The notes: generated by a model not told the origin, from the letters alone. Shown: positions 50,379-59,160, counted from the stretch's first letter. The stretch: 64,000 nt of DNA from Clavibacter sp. VKM Ac-2872 (GCF_015351105.1 NZ_JADKRR010000001.1:1345069-1409068); one strand, 5' to 3'. Made by a program: numbers and translations.

Positions 50379-51749
50379 ATGAACTCACTAGTCAGCGACG
50401 CCAAGAAGGCGGGGGAGCGGGTGGGCCTCCTGTCCGACTCCATCGTGATCAACGGCGGCATCCCGCTGCGCGGTCGCATCGAGGTCCGCGGGGCCAAGAA
50501 CCTGGCCACCAAGGCCATGGTCGCCTCGCTCCTCGGCGAGAGCCCCAGCCTCCTGCGCTCGGTGCCCGACATCAGCGACGTCCGCGTCGTCTCGGGCCTC
50601 CTCGAGGTGCACGGCGTCACGCTCCGCAAGGGCGAGCAGGAGGGCGACCTCATCCTCGACCCGAAGGACGTCGAGAGCGCCCACATGGCGGACATCGACG
50701 CGCACGCGGGGAGCTCGCGGATCCCGATCCTCTTCTGCGGCCCGCTGCTGCACCGCCTCGGCGAGGCGTTCATCCCCGACCTCGGCGGCTGCCGCATCGG
50801 CGACCGCCCCATCGACTTCCACCTCGACGCCCTCCGTGCCTTCGGCGCGGTCGTCGAGAAGCTGCCGAGCGGGATCCGCCTCACGGCCCCGAACGGGCTC
50901 ACGGGCGCGAACGTCGAGCTGCCCTACCCGAGCGTCGGTGCCACCGAGCAGGTGCTGCTCACGGGCGTGCGGGCGAAGGGCATCACGGAGCTGAAGAACG
51001 CGGCCATCGAGCCCGAGATCATGGACCTCATCGCGATCCTGCAGAAGATGGGCGCGATCATCTCCGTCGAGCCGAACCGTGTGATCCTCATCGAGGGCGT
51101 CGACCGCCTCGAGGGCTACACGCACCGCGCGCTCTTCGACCGCAACGAGGCCGCCAGCTGGGCCTCGGCCGCGCTCGCGACCGGCGGCGACATCTTCGTC
51201 GGCGGCGTGCGCCAGGCCGAGATGATGACCTTCCTCAACGTCTTTCGGAAGGTCGGCGGCGCGTTCGACATCGAGGAGGACGGCATCCGGTTCTACCACC
51301 CGGGCGGCGACCTCAAGCCCGTGGTCATCGAGACCGACGTGCACCCCGGCTTCATGACGGACTGGCAGCAGCCGCTCGTCGTGGCGCTCACGCAGGCGCC
51401 CGGCGTCTCGATCATCCACGAGACCGTGTACGAGAACCGCTTCGGCTTCACGGACGCGCTCAACGAGATGGGTGCCGACATCGTCGTGCACAAGGAGGGC
51501 CTCGAGGGCCACGAGCGCCGCGTGGCGCGTCGCGACTTCGAGCAGGCCGCGGTCATCACCGGGCCGACGCACCTGCACGGCGCCGACATCACCGTGCCCG
51601 ACCTCCGCGGCGGGTTCAGCCATCTGATCGCCGCGCTCACGGCCGAGGGCCGGTCCACCGTCAGCAACGTCGGGATCATCTCCCGCGGCTACGAGGACTT
51701 CATCGGGAAGCTGCGCCAGCTGGGCGCGGACTTCTCCTACGAGGGATAG
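50379..51749 (+). CDS. murA: UDP-N-acetylglucosamine 1-carboxyvinyltransferase
   Basis: 456 residues, starting on the base after the leuD stop. MurA adds PEP to UDP-GlcNAc, the first step of peptidoglycan precursor synthesis. The N-terminal RGAKNLATKAMVASLL includes the substrate lysine. The fosfomycin-target cysteine is present in DLGGCRIGDRPIDFH, near residue 137. EVHPGFMTDWQQPLV appears here as DVHPGFMTDWQQPLVVAL, followed by YENRFGF and the C-terminal RGYEDFIGKLRQLGA. Somewhat longer than enterobacterial MurA (about 420), with an extra N-terminal segment of some 20 residues. Confidence 0.95.
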   Translation: MNSLVSDAKKAGERVGLLSDSIVINGGIPLRGRIEVRGAKNLATKAMVASLLGESPSLLRSVPDISDVRVVSGLLEVHGVTLRKGEQEGDLILDPKDVESAHMADIDAHAGSSRIPILFCGPLLHRLGEAFIPDLGGCRIGDRPIDFHLDALRAFGAVVEKLPSGIRLTAPNGLTGANVELPYPSVGATEQVLLTGVRAKGITELKNAAIEPEIMDLIAILQKMGAIISVEPNRVILIEGVDRLEGYTHRALFDRNEAASWASAALATGGDIFVGGVRQAEMMTFLNVFRKVGGAFDIEEDGIRFYHPGGDLKPVVIETDVHPGFMTDWQQPLVVALTQAPGVSIIHETVYENRFGFTDALNEMGADIVVHKEGLEGHERRVARRDFEQAAVITGPTHLHGADITVPDLRGGFSHLIAALTAEGRSTVSNVGIISRGYEDFIGKLRQLGADFSYEG

Positions 51750-51877
51750 CCTCGCCGGCGGTGCCCGCGCCGCCCACCGCGACCGGGCGCGTCCATGACG
51801 GACGCGCCCGGCCCTCCGTCGGGCGGATCCCGGCGGGCGACCGACGACGACCGCGACCCGACCCGACCGGAGGATCC

Positions 51878-52615
51878 ATGGCGAACGAGAAGGCCCGACC
51901 GTCGATCTTCTGGGTGCTGGCCGCCCTCGTGCTGCCGGTGCTCAACGCGGCCGTCCGGTTCGAGATCCGGCACCCCGAGCGGCTGCCGCGGACGGGTTCC
52001 TACGTGCTCGCCCCCAACCACCACAGCGAGATCGACCCCGTCGTGATGGGGGCCGTCGCCTGGAAGCTCGGGCGCCTGCCCCGCTTCCTGGCCAAGGCCT
52101 CGCTCTTCGACGTGCCGGTCGTGGGCTGGTTCCTCCGCCGCTCCGGGCAGATCCCCGTGCAGCGCGACGGCGGCGTCCGCGGCGGGACGGCCATCGAGGC
52201 CGCCTCCGACCTCGCGCGCGACGGCCGCATCGTCGTGGTCTACCCCGAGGGGACGCTCACGCGCGACCCCGACCTCTGGCCCATGCGCGGCAAGACCGGC
52301 GCCGTGCGCCTCGCCCTGCAGGCCGGGATCCCCGTGATCCCCGCCGCGCACTGGGGCACGCAGCAGCTCATGGGCCGCTACTCGAAGCGCGTGCGGCTCT
52401 TCCCGCGGACGACGATCCACGTCGTCATCGGCGAGCCCGTCGACCTCGACCGCTTCCGCGACCGGAGCCTCGACTCCGCGACCCTCACCGAGGCGACCGC
52501 CGTCGTCATGGCCGCCATCACCGGGCTCGTGGAGGAGCTCCGCGGCGAGACCGCCCCGACCGAGCGGTGGGATCCCCGCTCGAAGAACCAGAAGGAGACC
52601 GGCCGATTTGAGTGA
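51878..52615 (+). CDS. plsC: 1-Acyl-sn-glycerol-3-phosphate acyltransferase
   Basis: 245 residues from ATG 51878, with GGAGG upstream. PlsC family: N-terminal hydrophobic helix (FWVLAALVLPVLNAAVRF), catalytic H-x4-D as NHHSEIDPV (near 46-54), RSGQIPVQRDGG, VYPEGTLTRDP (motif III) and IPVIPAAHWGTQQ (motif IV). It transfers an acyl chain to lysophosphatidic acid in phospholipid synthesis at the membrane. It lies directly before gpsA, which makes glycerol 3-phosphate, so the two steps are genetically linked. Confidence 0.9.
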   Translation: MANEKARPSIFWVLAALVLPVLNAAVRFEIRHPERLPRTGSYVLAPNHHSEIDPVVMGAVAWKLGRLPRFLAKASLFDVPVVGWFLRRSGQIPVQRDGGVRGGTAIEAASDLARDGRIVVVYPEGTLTRDPDLWPMRGKTGAVRLALQAGIPVIPAAHWGTQQLMGRYSKRVRLFPRTTIHVVIGEPVDLDRFRDRSLDSATLTEATAVVMAAITGLVEELRGETAPTERWDPRSKNQKETGRFE

Positions 52616-53678
52616 CGCGACCGCGCGCCCGACCCCCGCACCCGCCGCATCGACGCCCGAGCCCGACGCGGGGGAGCGGCGGCGCATCGTCGTCCTCGGC
52701 GCCGGCAGCTGGGGCACCACGTTCGCCAAGGTGATGGCCGACGGCGGCAACGACGTCGTCATGTGGTCCCGCCGCCCCGAGCTCGCGCGGGAGATCACCG
52801 AGGCGAAGCGCAACAGCGACTACCTGCCCGGGATCAACCTGCCGCAGCGCCTCACGGCCGACCCGTCGCTCGCGCGCGTGCTCGCCGGCGCCACCGACGT
52901 GTTCGTGTCGGTGCCCAGCCAGACGTTGCGCGCCAACCTCGAGGCGGCGCGTGACCTCATCCCCGCAGACGCGGTCGTCGTCAGCCTCATGAAGGGCGTC
53001 GAGAAGGGCACCGGGCTCCGGATGAGCGAGGTCGTCGCCGAGGTGCTCGGCATCGGACCGGAGCGCATCGCGGTGGCGTCGGGCCCGAACCTCGCCCTCG
53101 AGATCGCACGGGAGCAGCCGACCGCGGTCGTGGTGTCCTCCGCCGACCAGGCGACGGCCGAGCGCGTGGCGACGATCGCCCGCAGCTCCTACTTCCGCTC
53201 GTTCGTGAACACCGACGTGATCGGCACCGAGTTCGGCGGCGTGCTCAAGAACCTCATCGCGGTCGCGGTGGGCATCGTCGACGGCGTCGGCTACGGCGAG
53301 AACACGAAGGCGTCGATCATCACGCGCGGCCTGGCCGAGATGACGGCGTTCTCCGTGGCCTACGGCGCGCGCGCCGAGACGCTCGCGGGCCTCGCGGGCC
53401 TCGGCGACCTCATCGCCACGTGCGAGTCGTCGCTGTCGCGCAACAACACCGCGGGCCGCCTGCTCGGCCAGGGCTACAGCTTCACCGACGTCGTCAAGAG
53501 CATGCAGCAGACGGCAGAGGGGCTCTCCTCCGTCGCGCCCGTGCTCGAGCTCGCCCGCCAGCGCGGCGTGCTCATGCCGATCGTCGAGCAGGTGGCGCAG
53601 GTGCTGGCGGGCACGCTGTCGCCGCGCGACATCGCCCCGCACCTGACCACCGACGACGACACGCCCCAGGGGGAGTGA
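52608..53678 (+). CDS. gpsA: Glycerol-3-phosphate dehydrogenase [NAD(P)+]
   Basis: 356 residues if started at TTG 52608, which overlaps the plsC stop by 8 bases and has GGAG 11 nt upstream. The first 20 residues are Ala/Pro-rich, before the Rossmann start RIVVLGAGSWGTTFAKVMADGGNDV. Further landmarks are SLMKGVEKGTG, SGPNLALEIAREQPTAVVV, and EFGGVLKNLIAVAVGIVDGVGYGENTKASIITRGL with the catalytic lysine. It reduces dihydroxyacetone phosphate to glycerol 3-phosphate for phospholipids. The TTG start is inferred; a start closer to RIVVLG cannot be excluded. Confidence 0.94.
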   Translation: MSDATARPTPAPAASTPEPDAGERRRIVVLGAGSWGTTFAKVMADGGNDVVMWSRRPELAREITEAKRNSDYLPGINLPQRLTADPSLARVLAGATDVFVSVPSQTLRANLEAARDLIPADAVVVSLMKGVEKGTGLRMSEVVAEVLGIGPERIAVASGPNLALEIAREQPTAVVVSSADQATAERVATIARSSYFRSFVNTDVIGTEFGGVLKNLIAVAVGIVDGVGYGENTKASIITRGLAEMTAFSVAYGARAETLAGLAGLGDLIATCESSLSRNNTAGRLLGQGYSFTDVVKSMQQTAEGLSSVAPVLELARQRGVLMPIVEQVAQVLAGTLSPRDIAPHLTTDDDTPQGE

Positions 53679-53680
53679 CC

Positions 53681-54838
53681 ATGACCGCACGGATCCGCGT
53701 GGTGCTGCTCTTCGGCGGCACCTCCAGCGAGCACTCCATCAGCTGCGCCACCGCGAGCGGCGTGCTGGGCGCCATCGACCGGGAGCGTTTCGAGGTGATC
53801 CCGGTGGGCATCACGAAGGCCGGTGCCTTCACCCTCCAGGAGGACGACGCGTCAGCCCTCGCCCTCGACGCCGACGCGCTGCCCGAGGTCGTCGACAACG
53901 GCACGCGCGTGCGGTGGCCGGAGGACGCGGGCAGCCGCGAGCCCACCGTGCGCGACGCGGACGGCACCGAGCGCTCCCTCGGCCGGGTCGACCTCGTGTT
54001 CCCGATCCTGCACGGCACGCAGGGCGAGGACGGCACGGTGCAGGGCATGCTCGAGCTCGCCGGCCTGCCGTACGTCGGATCCGGCGTGCTCGCCTCGGCG
54101 CTCGGCATGGACAAGCACTACGCGAAGACCGTGCTGCAGGCGGCGGGGATCCGGGTGGCGCCGTGGATCACGGTGTCGCGCCACGAGTGGGCCGCCGACG
54201 CCGCGGGCGTCCGGGAGCGGGCCGCCGCGCTCGGGCTGCCGGCGTTCGTGAAGCCGGCGCGCGCCGGATCCAGCGTGGGCGTCAGCCGCGTCGCCGCGGC
54301 CGACGGGTTCGACGCCGCCCTCGATGTCGCGTTCCGCGAGGACGACCGCGTGCTCGTGGAATCGGGACTCGTCGGACGCGAGGTCGAGTGCGCGATCCTC
54401 GACGAGGGCCCGGGCCGGGAGCCGAGCGCCTCCGTCGCGGGCGAGATCGTGGTCTCCGGCCGCGACTTCTACGACTTCGACGCGAAGTACCTCGGCGCGG
54501 ACGGCATCGACCTGGTGTGCCCCGCCGACGTGACCGACGCGCAGCTCGCCGAGCTGCAGGAGCTGTCGATCCGCGCCTTCCGTGCCGTCGACGGCCGGGG
54601 CCTCGCGCGCGTGGACTTCTTCCTCACCTCCGACGGCTTCGTGCTCAACGAGATCAACACGATGCCGGGCTTCACGCCCATCTCGATGTTCCCCGCGTGC
54701 TGGGAGGCCTCGGGCCTCCCGTACCCGGACCTGATCTCGCGTCTGCTGGACGTGGCTCTCGCGGGGTGTCCCATGGCACTCCCGCATGACGCCGGTCCCT
54801 GCCGGTCGGTGAGCCTGGGCTCGATCGCATGCTCGTAG
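53681..54838 (+). CDS. ddl: D-alanine--D-alanine ligase
   Basis: 385 residues, two bases after gpsA. It forms D-Ala-D-Ala for peptidoglycan. ATP-grasp motifs are LLFGGTSSEHSISC at the N-terminus, GMDKHYAKTVLQAAGI, PAFVKPARAGSSVGVSRV (ATP-binding Lys) and NEINTMPGFTPISMFP (metal-binding Asn/Glu). The normal family end falls near ISRLLDVAL (about residue 360). Here 25 further residues follow (AGCPMALPHDAGPCRSVSL...), reaching into the next gene by 10 bases. That tail has an unusual composition with three cysteines and may be a read-on created by a 3' rearrangement. Confidence 0.94.
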   Translation: MTARIRVVLLFGGTSSEHSISCATASGVLGAIDRERFEVIPVGITKAGAFTLQEDDASALALDADALPEVVDNGTRVRWPEDAGSREPTVRDADGTERSLGRVDLVFPILHGTQGEDGTVQGMLELAGLPYVGSGVLASALGMDKHYAKTVLQAAGIRVAPWITVSRHEWAADAAGVRERAAALGLPAFVKPARAGSSVGVSRVAAADGFDAALDVAFREDDRVLVESGLVGREVECAILDEGPGREPSASVAGEIVVSGRDFYDFDAKYLGADGIDLVCPADVTDAQLAELQELSIRAFRAVDGRGLARVDFFLTSDGFVLNEINTMPGFTPISMFPACWEASGLPYPDLISRLLDVALAGCPMALPHDAGPCRSVSLGSIACS

Positions 54839-55728
54839 GACGATCCGTCGCCCGGCCCCGCCTCCATCCCGACGCCCGACCCGGGCGCCCCGCGCCGGCG
54901 GCACGGCCGACGGTGTCCGTCGTCATCCCCGTGCGCGACGACGCGGGGCACCTGCGCGCGTGCCTCCAGGCACTCGCGGGGCAGACGATCGCGCCCGACG
55001 AGGTCGTGGTGGTCGACAACGCGTCCCGGGACGACAGCGCGCAGGTGGCGCGCGAGGCCGGGGCGCGCGTCGTCCGCGAGGAGGTCGTCGGGATCCCCGC
55101 GGCCGCGTCCGCCGGCTACGACGCCGCGCGATGCGAGGTCATCGCCCGGATCGACGCCGACTGCGTGCCGCCCGCCGACTGGATCGAGCGGCTCGGCGAC
55201 GTGCTCGCCGCGCGTCCCGACGTCGCCGCCGTCACGGGCGCCGCGCGGTTCGTCGACGGGCCCCGGGCGCTCCGCGGGGTCGCGGCGGTCGCCTACCTCG
55301 GCGCGTACTTCGTCTCCGTCACGCTCGCGCTCGGGCACCCGCCGCTGTTCGGATCCAACTTCGCGCTCCGCCGCGACGCCTGGCTCGCCGTCCGCGACGA
55401 GGTGCACCGCGAGGGCACGCACCTGCACGACGACATCGACCTGTCCGTGCACCTCGGTCCCGAGCACCGCATCGTGCTCGACCGCCACCTCGGAATGGGG
55501 ATCAGCATGCGGCCGCTCACGCGACCGTCGACGCTGCCGCTGCGGATGAGACGGGGCATGGCGTCGTTGACCGTGCACTGGCCGCACGAGCTGCCGTGGC
55601 TGCGCTGGCGGCGCGCCATGCACCGCGCGACGGCACCGGGGCGGGGTCGGGACACGGGATCCGTGCCGACCGGATCCCTGCCGGTCAGCCCTCCGGGGGC
55701 GGCGCGTCCCCGAGGTCCTGCGCGCTGA
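54829..55728 (+). CDS. Glycosyltransferase family 2 protein
   Basis: 299 residues from ATG 54829, inside the 3' end of ddl. GT-A fold: TVSVVIPVRDDAGHLRACLQALAGQTI, VVVVDNASRDDSAQVAREAG, and the metal-binding DADC (ARIDADCVPPADW, near 105-117). LFGSNFALRRDAW follows. HLHDDIDLSVHL supplies the acceptor-side ED/DD motif. A possible membrane contact (AAVAYLGAYFVSVTLALG) lies near 145-162. Donor and acceptor sugars are unknown. It separates ddl from DUF3515-thiL, which are usually close together in related genomes, and it overlaps the DUF3515 gene by 44 bases at its 3' end. Confidence 0.82.
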   Translation: MLVGRSVARPRLHPDARPGRPAPAARPTVSVVIPVRDDAGHLRACLQALAGQTIAPDEVVVVDNASRDDSAQVAREAGARVVREEVVGIPAAASAGYDAARCEVIARIDADCVPPADWIERLGDVLAARPDVAAVTGAARFVDGPRALRGVAAVAYLGAYFVSVTLALGHPPLFGSNFALRRDAWLAVRDEVHREGTHLHDDIDLSVHLGPEHRIVLDRHLGMGISMRPLTRPSTLPLRMRRGMASLTVHWPHELPWLRWRRAMHRATAPGRGRDTGSVPTGSLPVSPPGAARPRGPAR

Positions 55729-56197
55729 CGCACTTGGCCGTCTGCGGGATGACCGCGACGACGCCGCTGAGGTCGGTGAGCGCGGTGTAGCTGGCCTGCG
55801 TGGAGTCGATGACGACCTCGACGGCGGGCGTGCGGCCGTAGGTCGTGTAGCGGATGTCGGGGGCGCGCGAGTCGTCCTCGACCCAGTCGACGTCGTCGTA
55901 GCTGATGCACGCGTCCGTCGTGGGGCCGGGCGTCGCGACGCCGCAGCGGAGGATCACGGTGCTCTGCGGGTCGCCCCATGCGCCCGTGCCCTGCGCATCC
56001 GTCTCCCGCAGCGGGGCGGTGCCGAGCGTCGCCGGGAGGTGGACGACGACGTCGGCGCACAGCGGATCGGTCGCGCCGGGGGCCGCCTCGAGCGACACCG
56101 TGGGAGCGCAGCCGGCGACGGCGAGGGCGATGCCGCACGCGGCGGCCGCGGCGGCGACGGGGCGCAGCAGGGCGCGGGCGGGGCGGCGGGGAGTCAT
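55685..56197 (-). CDS. DUF3515 family lipoprotein
   Basis: 170 residues. Signal peptide and lipobox LAVAGC (lipidated Cys near residue 30). The mature domain contains CADVVVHLPATLG, then WGDPQSTVILRCGV (a typical DUF3515 block) and ISYDDVDWVEDDS. Three further cysteines could form disulfides. DUF3515 proteins are actinobacterial envelope lipoproteins of unknown role, usually encoded beside ddl and thiL, as here. Its 3' end runs 44 bases into the convergent glycosyltransferase gene. Confidence 0.82.
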   Translation of the reverse strand: MTPRRPARALLRPVAAAAAACGIALAVAGCAPTVSLEAAPGATDPLCADVVVHLPATLGTAPLRETDAQGTGAWGDPQSTVILRCGVATPGPTTDACISYDDVDWVEDDSRAPDIRYTTYGRTPAVEVVIDSTQASYTALTDLSGVVAVIPQTAKCVSAQDLGDAPPPEG

Positions 56198-56208
56198 CGC
56201 GATCAGGC

Positions 56209-56214
56209 TACCGT
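56209..56214 (+). promoter_or_regulatory. -10 element of thiL
   Basis: TACCGT, 7 nt before GTG 56222. It overlaps an alternative in-frame GTG at 56213, which supports 56222 as the start of a leaderless mRNA. Confidence 0.4.
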
Positions 56215-56221
56215 GGCAGTC

Positions 56222-57307
56222 GTGACGACTCCTGGGACGCCCTCCGCCCGCGACACGGCCACCCTCGGGAGCGCGGGGGAGCTGGCGACCCTGGCGCGGA
56301 TCCTGCCGCACCTGCCGGCGTCGGACGCCGCCGACGAGGGCCCGGGCGACGACTGCGCGGTCGTGCGGGCGCCCGACGGCCGGTTCGTGATCACGACCGA
56401 CATGATGATCGAGGGACCCGACTTCCGCCTCGCCTGGTCGTCCCCCCACGACCTCGGCCGTCGGGCCGCGACGTCGAACCTGGCCGACGTCGCCGCCATG
56501 GGCGCCCGGCCGACCGCGCTCCTGGTGGCCATCGCGGCGCCCGCGGGCACGCCGGTGGCCGACCTCGAGGCCCTCGCCGACGGCCTGCGCGAGGGCTGCC
56601 TGCTCCAGGCGCCCGGCTGCGGCGTCGTGGGCGGCGACCTCTCCGTCTCGGACGCCCTCGTGATCACGGTGACGGCCACCGGCGACCTCGAGGGGCGCGA
56701 TCCCGTGCTCCGCTCGGGCGCGCGCGCGGGCGACGTGATCGCGGTGGCGGGCACGCTCGGCATGGCCGCCGCTGGCGTCCGCCTCCTCTTCGACCACGCC
56801 AGGAGCGCGGGCCCCGGCGGGGACCCCGCTCCCGACGCCGCGCTCGCCCGGGCGCTGCGGGCATCCCACCCCGCCGCCGTCGAGGCGCAGCTGTCGCCGA
56901 TCGCGCCGCTCGCGGCAGGCGTCGACGCGGCACGCGCCGGGGCGACCGCCATGCTCGACGTGTCCGACGGCCTCCTCCTCGACCTCGGCCGCATGGCGCG
57001 CGCGAGCGGCGTGGGCATCGACCTCGGATCCGCCGCCCTCGCCGACGACGCCCGCCGGGTCGCGTCCGCGCACCCGGCCCTCCCGCCTGCGGCGCTCGAC
57101 CTCGTGCTCACCGGGGGAGAGGACCACGCGCTGGTCGCGGCCTTCCCCGCGGACGCGACGCTGCCGGATCCGTTCCGCGCGATCGGCGTGGTCGCCGCCC
57201 CGGGTCCCGACGGCCCGGCCGTGACGGTCGACGGCGTGCCCTACGCCGGGCCGCGCACGCCGCTCGGCGGCTGGGACCCGTACGCCGACTGGGACGGGGC
57301 GCGCTAG
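56222..57307 (+). CDS. thiL: Thiamine-monophosphate kinase
   Basis: 361 residues from GTG 56222 (GTG 56213 would add three). It phosphorylates thiamine monophosphate to the active diphosphate. AIR-synthase fold motifs are GPGDDCAVV (metal Asp pair near 40-48), VITTDMMIEGPDFRL, RRAATSNLADVAAMGARPTALLVAI, GVVGGDLSVSD, MLDVSDGLLLDLGRMARASGVGIDL and LTGGEDHALVAAF. The TAG stop overlaps the convergent rsmD stop in the shared tetramer CTAG (57304-57307). Confidence 0.94.
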   Translation: MTTPGTPSARDTATLGSAGELATLARILPHLPASDAADEGPGDDCAVVRAPDGRFVITTDMMIEGPDFRLAWSSPHDLGRRAATSNLADVAAMGARPTALLVAIAAPAGTPVADLEALADGLREGCLLQAPGCGVVGGDLSVSDALVITVTATGDLEGRDPVLRSGARAGDVIAVAGTLGMAAAGVRLLFDHARSAGPGGDPAPDAALARALRASHPAAVEAQLSPIAPLAAGVDAARAGATAMLDVSDGLLLDLGRMARASGVGIDLGSAALADDARRVASAHPALPPAALDLVLTGGEDHALVAAFPADATLPDPFRAIGVVAAPGPDGPAVTVDGVPYAGPRTPLGGWDPYADWDGAR

Positions 57308-57918
57308 ACCGCGGGAGTCGCCGGATCCGCGGATCCGTCGTCGTCGTCGGGCGGCCCGGCGACCGCCCACCACACGACGGTGTCGCCGTACGCCTTCCGG
57401 CGGTCGAGCGCCACCCCCGCTGGCCACGCCGGCTCGGCGGAGCGCGCGCTGCGCTCGACCATCACCACGGCGCCCGCGACGAGCCGCGGCACGAGGGCGG
57501 TCAGCTCCTCCGCCAGCTCCGCGTCGCCGACCTCGTACGGCGGATCGAGGAACGCGACGTCGTAGGAGCCGCGGTCGCCCGCGAGGAACGCGCGCACGCT
57601 CTGGGCGGCCACCCGGATGCGCGGGGCGGAACCGCGCGGGGCCGCGCGCTCGACGATGGCGGCGTTCGACCGGCAGACCGCGGCGGCCGGCACCGCGCGC
57701 TCCACGAGGACGACCTCGCGTGCGCCACGGCTGGCGGCCTCGAGCCCGAGGGCCCCGGATCCGGCGTACAGGTCGAGGACGCGCGCGCCGTCGAGCGCGC
57801 CGCGGGCCTCGAGCCCGGAGAACAGGGCCTCGCGCACGCGGTCGCTCGTGGGGCGCGTGCCCGTCCGCGGGACGCGGAGGACCAGCGAGCCGGCGAACCC
57901 CGCGACGATGCGGGTCAC
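57304..57918 (-). CDS. rsmD: 16S rRNA (guanine(966)-N(2))-methyltransferase RsmD
   Basis: 204 residues from the GTG at 57916-57918, chosen because VTRIVAGFAGSLVLRVPRTGTRPTSDRVREALFS is the conserved RsmD N-terminus. SAM-binding motif I is VLDLYAGSGALGLEAASRGA; the catalytic N-P-P-Y-type motif is AFLDPPYEVGD (near 124-134). It methylates G966 in 30S particles. The last 20 residues are an acidic tail (PPDDDDGSADP). The start overlaps the stop of a short upstream ORF (GTGA), see 57915-57968. Confidence 0.92.
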   Translation of the reverse strand: MTRIVAGFAGSLVLRVPRTGTRPTSDRVREALFSGLEARGALDGARVLDLYAGSGALGLEAASRGAREVVLVERAVPAAAVCRSNAAIVERAAPRGSAPRIRVAAQSVRAFLAGDRGSYDVAFLDPPYEVGDAELAEELTALVPRLVAGAVVMVERSARSAEPAWPAGVALDRRKAYGDTVVWWAVAGPPDDDDGSADPATPAV

Positions 57919-57968
57919 GACGGTCGCCCGGCGGGGCGCGGGACGGCGGCGTTCGGAGCGGGGTGCAC
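57915..57968 (-). CDS. Putative short leader ORF upstream of rsmD
   Basis: Minus-strand ORF of 17 codons from the GTG at 57966-57968 to TGA 57915-57917, reading VHPAPNAAVPRPAGRPS (five prolines). Its stop overlaps the rsmD GTG as GTGA, and a TAGCGT hexamer (57977-57982) ends 8 nt before its start. This could be a leaderless, translationally coupled leader. Evidence is positional only. Confidence 0.3.
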   Translation of the reverse strand: MHPAPNAAVPRPAGRPS

Positions 57969-57976
57969 GGGCGACC

Positions 57977-57982
57977 ACGCTA
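57977..57982 (-). promoter_or_regulatory. -10 element of rsmD leader
   Basis: TAGCGT on the minus strand, 8 nt before the leader GTG and 58 bases before the rsmD GTG. Confidence 0.35.
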
Positions 57983-58033
57983 CCCGGCCTGTCCGTCCCC
58001 GGAGGCGGGCCGGACGCGCCCGGATCGCTGACG

Positions 58034-58039
58034 TATGCT
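58034..58039 (+). promoter_or_regulatory. -10 element of the MoxR operon
   Basis: TATGCT, giving a predicted start near 58046 and a leader of about 25 nt that carries the ribosome site TGGAGG six bases before GTG 58071. Confidence 0.45.
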
Positions 58040-58070
58040 GCCAACACGCCCACGACGCTGGAGGACCTCC

Positions 58071-59156
58071 GTGACGAGTCCCGAGTCCGAGTCCGTTCCC
58101 CTGCATGCCGGGTCGGCGCAGCCGCCCGCCCGCATCCGCGCCGCCGCGCGCCGGTCGGACGGCGCCCGCGGCGCGGCCGCCATGCCGCTGGAGGAGGTGC
58201 GCCGGCTCGCCGACCTCATCCTCGGCAACATCGACCGGGTCATGTCGGGCAAGCACGACGCCACGCGCATGGCGCTCACCGTGTTCCTCTCCGGCGGGCA
58301 CCTCCTCATCGAGGACGTGCCCGGCGTCGGCAAGACCATGCTCGCCAAGGCGCTCGCGCGCAGCGTCGACTGCACCGTCAACCGGATCCAGTTCACGCCC
58401 GACCTGCTGCCGTCCGACGTCACGGGCGTCTCCGTCTACAGCCAGGCCGACCACCGCTTCGAGTTCCAGCCGGGCGCCGTGTTCGCCAACATCGTCATCG
58501 GCGACGAGATCAACCGGGCGAGCCCCAAGACCCAGTCGGCGCTCCTGGAGTGCATGGAGGAGGGGCAGGTCACGGTCGACGGCGTCACGCATCCGCTGCA
58601 GCAGCCCTTCACGGTGGTCGCGACGCAGAACCCGGTCGAGATGGAGGGCACGTACGCGCTCCCCGAGGCGCAGCGCGACCGCTTCATGGCCCGCATCTCG
58701 ATGGGCTACCCCGACGCCTCCGCGGAGCTCGCCATGCTCCGCTCCCGCGACACGGTGAGCCCGCTCGACGAGCTGCGTCCCGTGGTCGACGCGGAGGACC
58801 TCGACGCGATGATGCACGCGGCCCGCGGCGTGTACGTCTCCGACCCGGTCTCGCGCTACACCGTCGCCATCGTGCAGGCCACGCGCGGCCACGAGGACAT
58901 CCGCCTCGGCGCGAGCCCGCGCGCCACGCTCCAGCTCATCCGCGCCGCCAAGACGCGGGCCGCGCTCGACGGGCGCGACTTCGTGCTGCCCGACGACGTC
59001 GACGCCCTCGCCGCGCCCGTCCTCGCGCACCGGCTGGTCGCGACCGGCCGGGCGCTCGGCCAGCGCGGTGGGGGCCAGGCCGCCGTGGTCGAGATCCTCG
59101 AGCGGATCGTCGCCTCCACCGCCGTGCCGCTGAGCGCCGCCGGACGGACGCGCTGA
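58071..59156 (+). CDS. MoxR-type AAA+ ATPase
   Basis: 361 residues from GTG 58071, with GGAGG at ideal spacing. The first 40 residues are Ala/Arg-rich. The AAA+ core follows: Walker A EDVPGVGKTMLAKALA (near 79-94), Walker B VIGDEINRASPKTQSALLECMEE, sensor I VVATQNPVEMEGTYALPEAQRDRF, and sensor II near LGASPRATLQLIRAAK. MoxR ATPases act as chaperones that activate partner proteins, often with von Willebrand-like domain partners. Here it heads an operon with a DUF58 protein and a membrane transglutaminase, a conserved trio thought to act at the cell envelope. Confidence 0.92.
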   Translation: MTSPESESVPLHAGSAQPPARIRAAARRSDGARGAAAMPLEEVRRLADLILGNIDRVMSGKHDATRMALTVFLSGGHLLIEDVPGVGKTMLAKALARSVDCTVNRIQFTPDLLPSDVTGVSVYSQADHRFEFQPGAVFANIVIGDEINRASPKTQSALLECMEEGQVTVDGVTHPLQQPFTVVATQNPVEMEGTYALPEAQRDRFMARISMGYPDASAELAMLRSRDTVSPLDELRPVVDAEDLDAMMHAARGVYVSDPVSRYTVAIVQATRGHEDIRLGASPRATLQLIRAAKTRAALDGRDFVLPDDVDALAAPVLAHRLVATGRALGQRGGGQAAVVEILERIVASTAVPLSAAGRTR

Positions 59157-59160
59157 CCCC

